NCBI GenBank assembly: GCA_031285685.1
Contig: JAITVS010000011.1
Span: forward strand, 1-34,484
DNA from: Tannerella sp.
GTDB lineage: Bacteria > Bacteroidota > Bacteroidia > Bacteroidales > Tannerellaceae
DNA: 34,484 bases
Reading direction: 5' to 3'
Shown here in pieces: positions 32,043 to 34,484 of the stretch; position 1 is the stretch's first letter, and every line of letters begins with the position of its first letter. Both the position numbers and the translations under genes were made by a program. The notes beneath the pieces were generated by a model. That model was not told where the DNA came from, ran no database searches, and was given only the letters and a program-made list of their open reading frames with translations.

Positions 32043-33070
32043 ACTCGTTTTAAAATAGGTGAGACATTTAATTCATTTATGATTGGATCTTCCTTTTGCA
32101 AAGAGTGTCCTATTTGCTCTGAAGCAGCTCTGCAACCGCCTTTACAGTCAGGCAGACATGTGCAATTTTTGCAAAAAGCAATATCCATATTTTCCCATTC
32201 GGAAACATAAGGATTGGCAAAAATATCAGTCAGCGACTGGTTGTAGATGTTTCCGACTTTGACAGGCGAGTGATTGCATAAACGCAGGTGTCCATCAAGG
32301 TCGAATGTTAACGGACGATGGTAGACGTCAGCGGAACAGGAGCCGAAGCGGATGTGCGGGTAATCATCCGGATTGAGCAGGCAAAAGGGGGTACAAACTC
32401 CGGAAAATAGATTTACGGGATGTTTTTCCGCATATTTATCGAGTTTTCCGAATGTTTCTCTTAGTTGTGCGGCATTAGCCGACAAATCCGGATGATTCAA
32501 TCCTTCTCCTCCTATATTGTAACGATTTACCATTATACTCTTGATTCCCATCTGATGAAAAAAGTTGACCGTATCTTCCGCATATTGATAATTGAGTGAT
32601 GTAATAACGATAACCGGAGTGATATACACTCCTTTTTTCATCATGAAATCCATGTTTTCGACGGCCTTTTTCCATGAGCCGGTTATTCCTGTAATCCGGT
32701 CGTGAATTTCCGGTTGTGACGAATGGATTGAAAATTCCATCATATCAACCTTCATTTTTGTCAGTTGATTATAAACGGTTGACGGACCATTCCCATTGGT
32801 TATGATTGTTACGCGTTTTCCTTTCAGCTTTGCATGTAAAACGAGTTCGGTGAAACGCTCACTTATACAAGGTTCACCTCCGGTAAAGGTGATTCTTTTA
32901 ACAGTTGTTTTACGGATGAGATGATCTAATAACCGGAATGCTTTTTTATATGATCCCTGTTCCGGAGCAATGCAATCCTCCTGTTTCCACTAGTTGTAGC
33001 AATGCACACACCGGAGATTGCAGGATGGTGTCAATTCAATAATTGCAAAATTCAGATATTCAGGCGTCAT
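32039..33070 (-). pseudogene. Radical SAM enzyme of rSAM/lipoprotein system, interrupted by an in-frame TAG
   Basis: Reading the minus strand from ATG at 33070 gives a 344-codon frame broken by a single TAG at 32990-32992. Before the stop are MTPEYLNFAIIELTPSC and CNLRCVHCYN (the CxxxCxxC iron-sulfur motif); after it the frame continues with WKQEDC, FTGGEP (GGE motif), SIHSSQPEIHDRI and a C-terminal SPASM-like CKNCTCLPDCKGGC. Without readthrough, the only product would start at an internal Met (32755) and lack the cluster motif. The gene overlaps the 105-residue gene by 11 bases and the 173-residue gene by four. It fits the family known as radical SAM enzyme, rSAM/lipoprotein system (name from memory). 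Either a true nonsense mutation or a sequence error. Confidence 0.85.
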
Positions 33071-33377
33071 CTGTTTTTTTGTAAATTTTATTTTGCGTCA
33101 TATCGATTGGAGTCGAAGGCTGTGGTAATTCAATCTCTTTGGTTTTTTCAGAAGAAATGCTGTTATAGCACGTAGGCTCTATGATTTCTTCTTCGTCAGG
33201 CTCTACAGTAATGTAACATGTGATAACCTCCTCCTCCGGATCACCGCTGCAATTTCCCATTAACACCAATAAAGATGTTCCCAGAAGAATCTTACATCTT
33301 GTCAGAAATTTATTATTAAAACGATTGGACAACGATAAAGATATATTGTACAATCCATGGTAAACTTTTTTTTTCAT
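33060..33377 (-). CDS. Radical SAM-associated small lipoprotein-like protein (105 aa)
   Basis: First gene of the minus-strand rSAM/lipoprotein operon. Residues 1-45 are the leader shared with the 173-residue protein: basic start, LYNISLSLSNRFN, FLTRCKILLGTSLLVLMGNC, with Cys43 as possible lipidation site although the residue before it is Asn, an unusual lipobox. The remainder is acidic and low in structure, with VITCYITVEPDEEEII and PTCYNS, two CY motifs that could be the radical SAM target, and ends KIYKKTDDA. It lacks the lipocalin-like domain. The leader is longer than a normal signal peptide and may double as recognition sequence for the enzyme. A weak copy of the TGCAACTTA motif lies upstream. 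Confidence 0.72.
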   Translation of the reverse strand: MKKKVYHGLYNISLSLSNRFNNKFLTRCKILLGTSLLVLMGNCSGDPEEEVITCYITVEPDEEEIIEPTCYNSISSEKTKEIELPQPSTPIDMTQNKIYKKTDDA

Positions 33378-33455
33378 ATCACTAATGATTGTGTGCTCTT
33401 ATAGAATGATGCAGATGGAGTAAATTAAGTTGCACTCCGTCTTGTTTTTAACTAA

Positions 33456-33510
33456 TTTTAAATAAAATACCCTCCAAAAATATTACTTTTGGAGGGTATT
33501 TTATTTAAAA
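33456..33510 (-). terminator. Perfect 24-bp terminator hairpin
   Basis: Positions 33456-33479 and 33487-33510 are perfectly complementary over 24 bp around a seven-base loop (ATATTAC). The core CCCTCC/GGAGGG is flanked by A/T runs on both sides, so it can work in either direction. It lies seven bases past the stop of the ligase gene on the minus strand and separates it from the lipoprotein operon. Confidence 0.92.
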
Positions 33511-33517
33511 GGCATAT

Positions 33518-34484
33518 TTATTCTTTATTTTCTCTATAATCAAAGAATTTTATCAGTTTGCGGCTGGTAGGAGGCATTTGTTTTTTCGCGATTAATTCGG
33601 TCGGTTCAAATACCACGTCGGGAGCAACACGTATTTTTGAGCGGAATAAATCTTTTATGTGCTTTATAAAATAGTCACTGTTGTTCGGGCTGCCTACCAG
33701 GATTCGTATTCCGTCCGTTCCGATTGTATTGGTATATACTTCAACGATATAGTTCTTCACATCCGGAATATTTTCAAGGATATCATACAATGCAGCCGGA
33801 TAAAGGGTCGTTCCTTTATACTTGATCATCTGTCCTTTACGGCCGAGTATCGGACCTAAGCGTAAAGAATTTCGTCCGCATGCGCATGGTTCTTCAAAAC
33901 GATAGCAGACATCTCCGGTTTTAAAACGTATCAACGGCATACCTTCCACGCCAAGTGTGGTAATTGTTATTTCCCCGGGCTCGTCGGCCTTTACAGGCTG
34001 GTTGTTGTCGTCAAGGAACTCGACGATTGTGAGATTGGGTTTATGGTGTGTGCCGCATTCTTTTTCACATTCATTGAATGAAGATTGCATTTCCGTAGAT
34101 GCGTAGTTTACGTGCATCGAGAGCTCAGGCCATAATGCGTGAATTTTTTCTCCAAGAATATTATATTTGTGATCATTCGTGCGAACCGTTTCACCGACAC
34201 AAATAGCCCGTTTTATGGACGAATTACGGTAGTCGATATGGTGTCTTTCTGCGAAATCAATAAGCTTAAGCAGGAAGGAGGGTACGCATATACAAACTGT
34301 AGGGTTGATACGTTGTATGGTGTTCCATTGTAACTCAGGAATTCCGTTTCCGACACGTATTATGCCCGATCCTAACTTCAGGCTTCCGAGGAGACATGCC
34401 TGTCCTGCCATAAAGCAGCGGTCGATGGTTGCCATCAGTTGGAAGATATCGGATGGTCTACATCCTGCGAATTCATACGACAGG
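33518..34484 (-). CDS. PaaK-like adenylate-forming ligase (partial, continues past the window)
   Basis: C-terminal 320 residues of a phenylacetate-CoA ligase-like (PaaK/CapK) enzyme. Conserved pieces are MATIDRCFMAGQA, the helix VCICVPSFLLKL, ICVGETVRTN, VNYASTEMQSSF (adenine/acyl site region), PGEITITTLGVEGMPLIRFKTGD, the Cys pair in EEPCACGRNS, and LGRKGQMIKYKGTTLYPAAL before the small C-terminal domain. The reading frame is open from the Met at 34435 to the window edge (LSYEFAGCRPSDIFQL precedes it), so the true start is to the right. It would activate a carboxylic acid as acyl-AMP for transfer to CoA or a carrier. Enzymes of this type occur with aryl polyene and dialkylresorcinol genes, so a pathway link is possible but unproven. 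Confidence 0.85.
   Translation of the reverse strand, partial: LSYEFAGCRPSDIFQLMATIDRCFMAGQACLLGSLKLGSGIIRVGNGIPELQWNTIQRINPTVCICVPSFLLKLIDFAERHHIDYRNSSIKRAICVGETVRTNDHKYNILGEKIHALWPELSMHVNYASTEMQSSFNECEKECGTHHKPNLTIVEFLDDNNQPVKADEPGEITITTLGVEGMPLIRFKTGDVCYRFEEPCACGRNSLRLGPILGRKGQMIKYKGTTLYPAALYDILENIPDVKNYIVEVYTNTIGTDGIRILVGSPNNSDYFIKHIKDLFRSKIRVAPDVVFEPTELIAKKQMPPTSRKLIKFFDYRENKE

Noticed and set aside
32039..32755. A 238-residue protein from an internal Met as the real radical SAM gene
   Set aside because: It lacks CxxxCxxC; the missing N-terminus is readable in the same frame upstream with a single TAG, and the full frame keeps overlaps with both neighbours.

Overview
The window looks like a chromosomal stretch of a member of the Bacteroidales (Bacteroides/Parabacteroides-like). 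The reasons are the TAnnTTTG type -7 promoter boxes (for example TTTG-N19-TATCTTTG at 29515-29545), the Bacteroides-style primase/MobV mobilisation module, LytS/LytTR regulators, a radical SAM/lipoprotein system and a flexirubin/aryl-polyene-type gene set. The species cannot be told from the sequence alone.

Region 1 (1 to about 4654) is the end of a mobilizable element: a motif-rich leader, a toprim primase, an oriT-like stretch and a MobV relaxase. Then comes AT-rich cargo that looks like a complete small RiPP locus: a 29-residue Cys-rich precursor too short for ordinary gene calling (2850-2939), a perfect 17-bp hairpin, a radical SAM/SPASM maturase with a PqqD-like N-terminus, and a 63-residue acidic protein. 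The region closes with a terminator and the 3' half of a tRNA-Ser (4608-4654, minus strand), which marks a recombination junction.

Region 2 (4709-10695) is one tightly overlapping operon: LolA-like carrier, lipoprotein, hotdog dehydratase, family 2 glycosyltransferase, and a giant MMPL-acyltransferase-partial methyltransferase fusion. This is the accessory/export half of an aryl polyene (flexirubin-like) pathway. Region 3 (10854-18797) holds genes with no evident link to it: an exported protein, a SWIM/SNF2 helicase, and a heterodimeric ABC exporter on the minus strand. Region 4 (18921-24583) resumes the pigment pathway: DarA- and DarB-like dialkylresorcinol enzymes, a conserved unknown, a BtrH-type acyltransferase, and an ABC ATPase plus permease. 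No ketosynthase/chain-length-factor pair, ketoreductase, acyl carrier protein or ammonia-lyase lies in the window, so the polyene-building half is elsewhere or lost.

Region 5 (24663-30842) has a HIT protein, then an operon of a 15-residue-repeat surface protein, two tandem LytS-type sensor kinases (the first lacking its phospho-acceptor His) and a LytTR regulator, followed by a cobalamin-binding radical SAM enzyme with a textbook promoter. Region 6 (31031-33377, minus) is a radical SAM/lipoprotein system in which the radical SAM gene carries an in-frame TAG right after its CxxxCxxC motif, and one of the lipoproteins is a chimera of two neighbours. The window ends inside a PaaK-like adenylate-forming ligase (33518-34484, minus).
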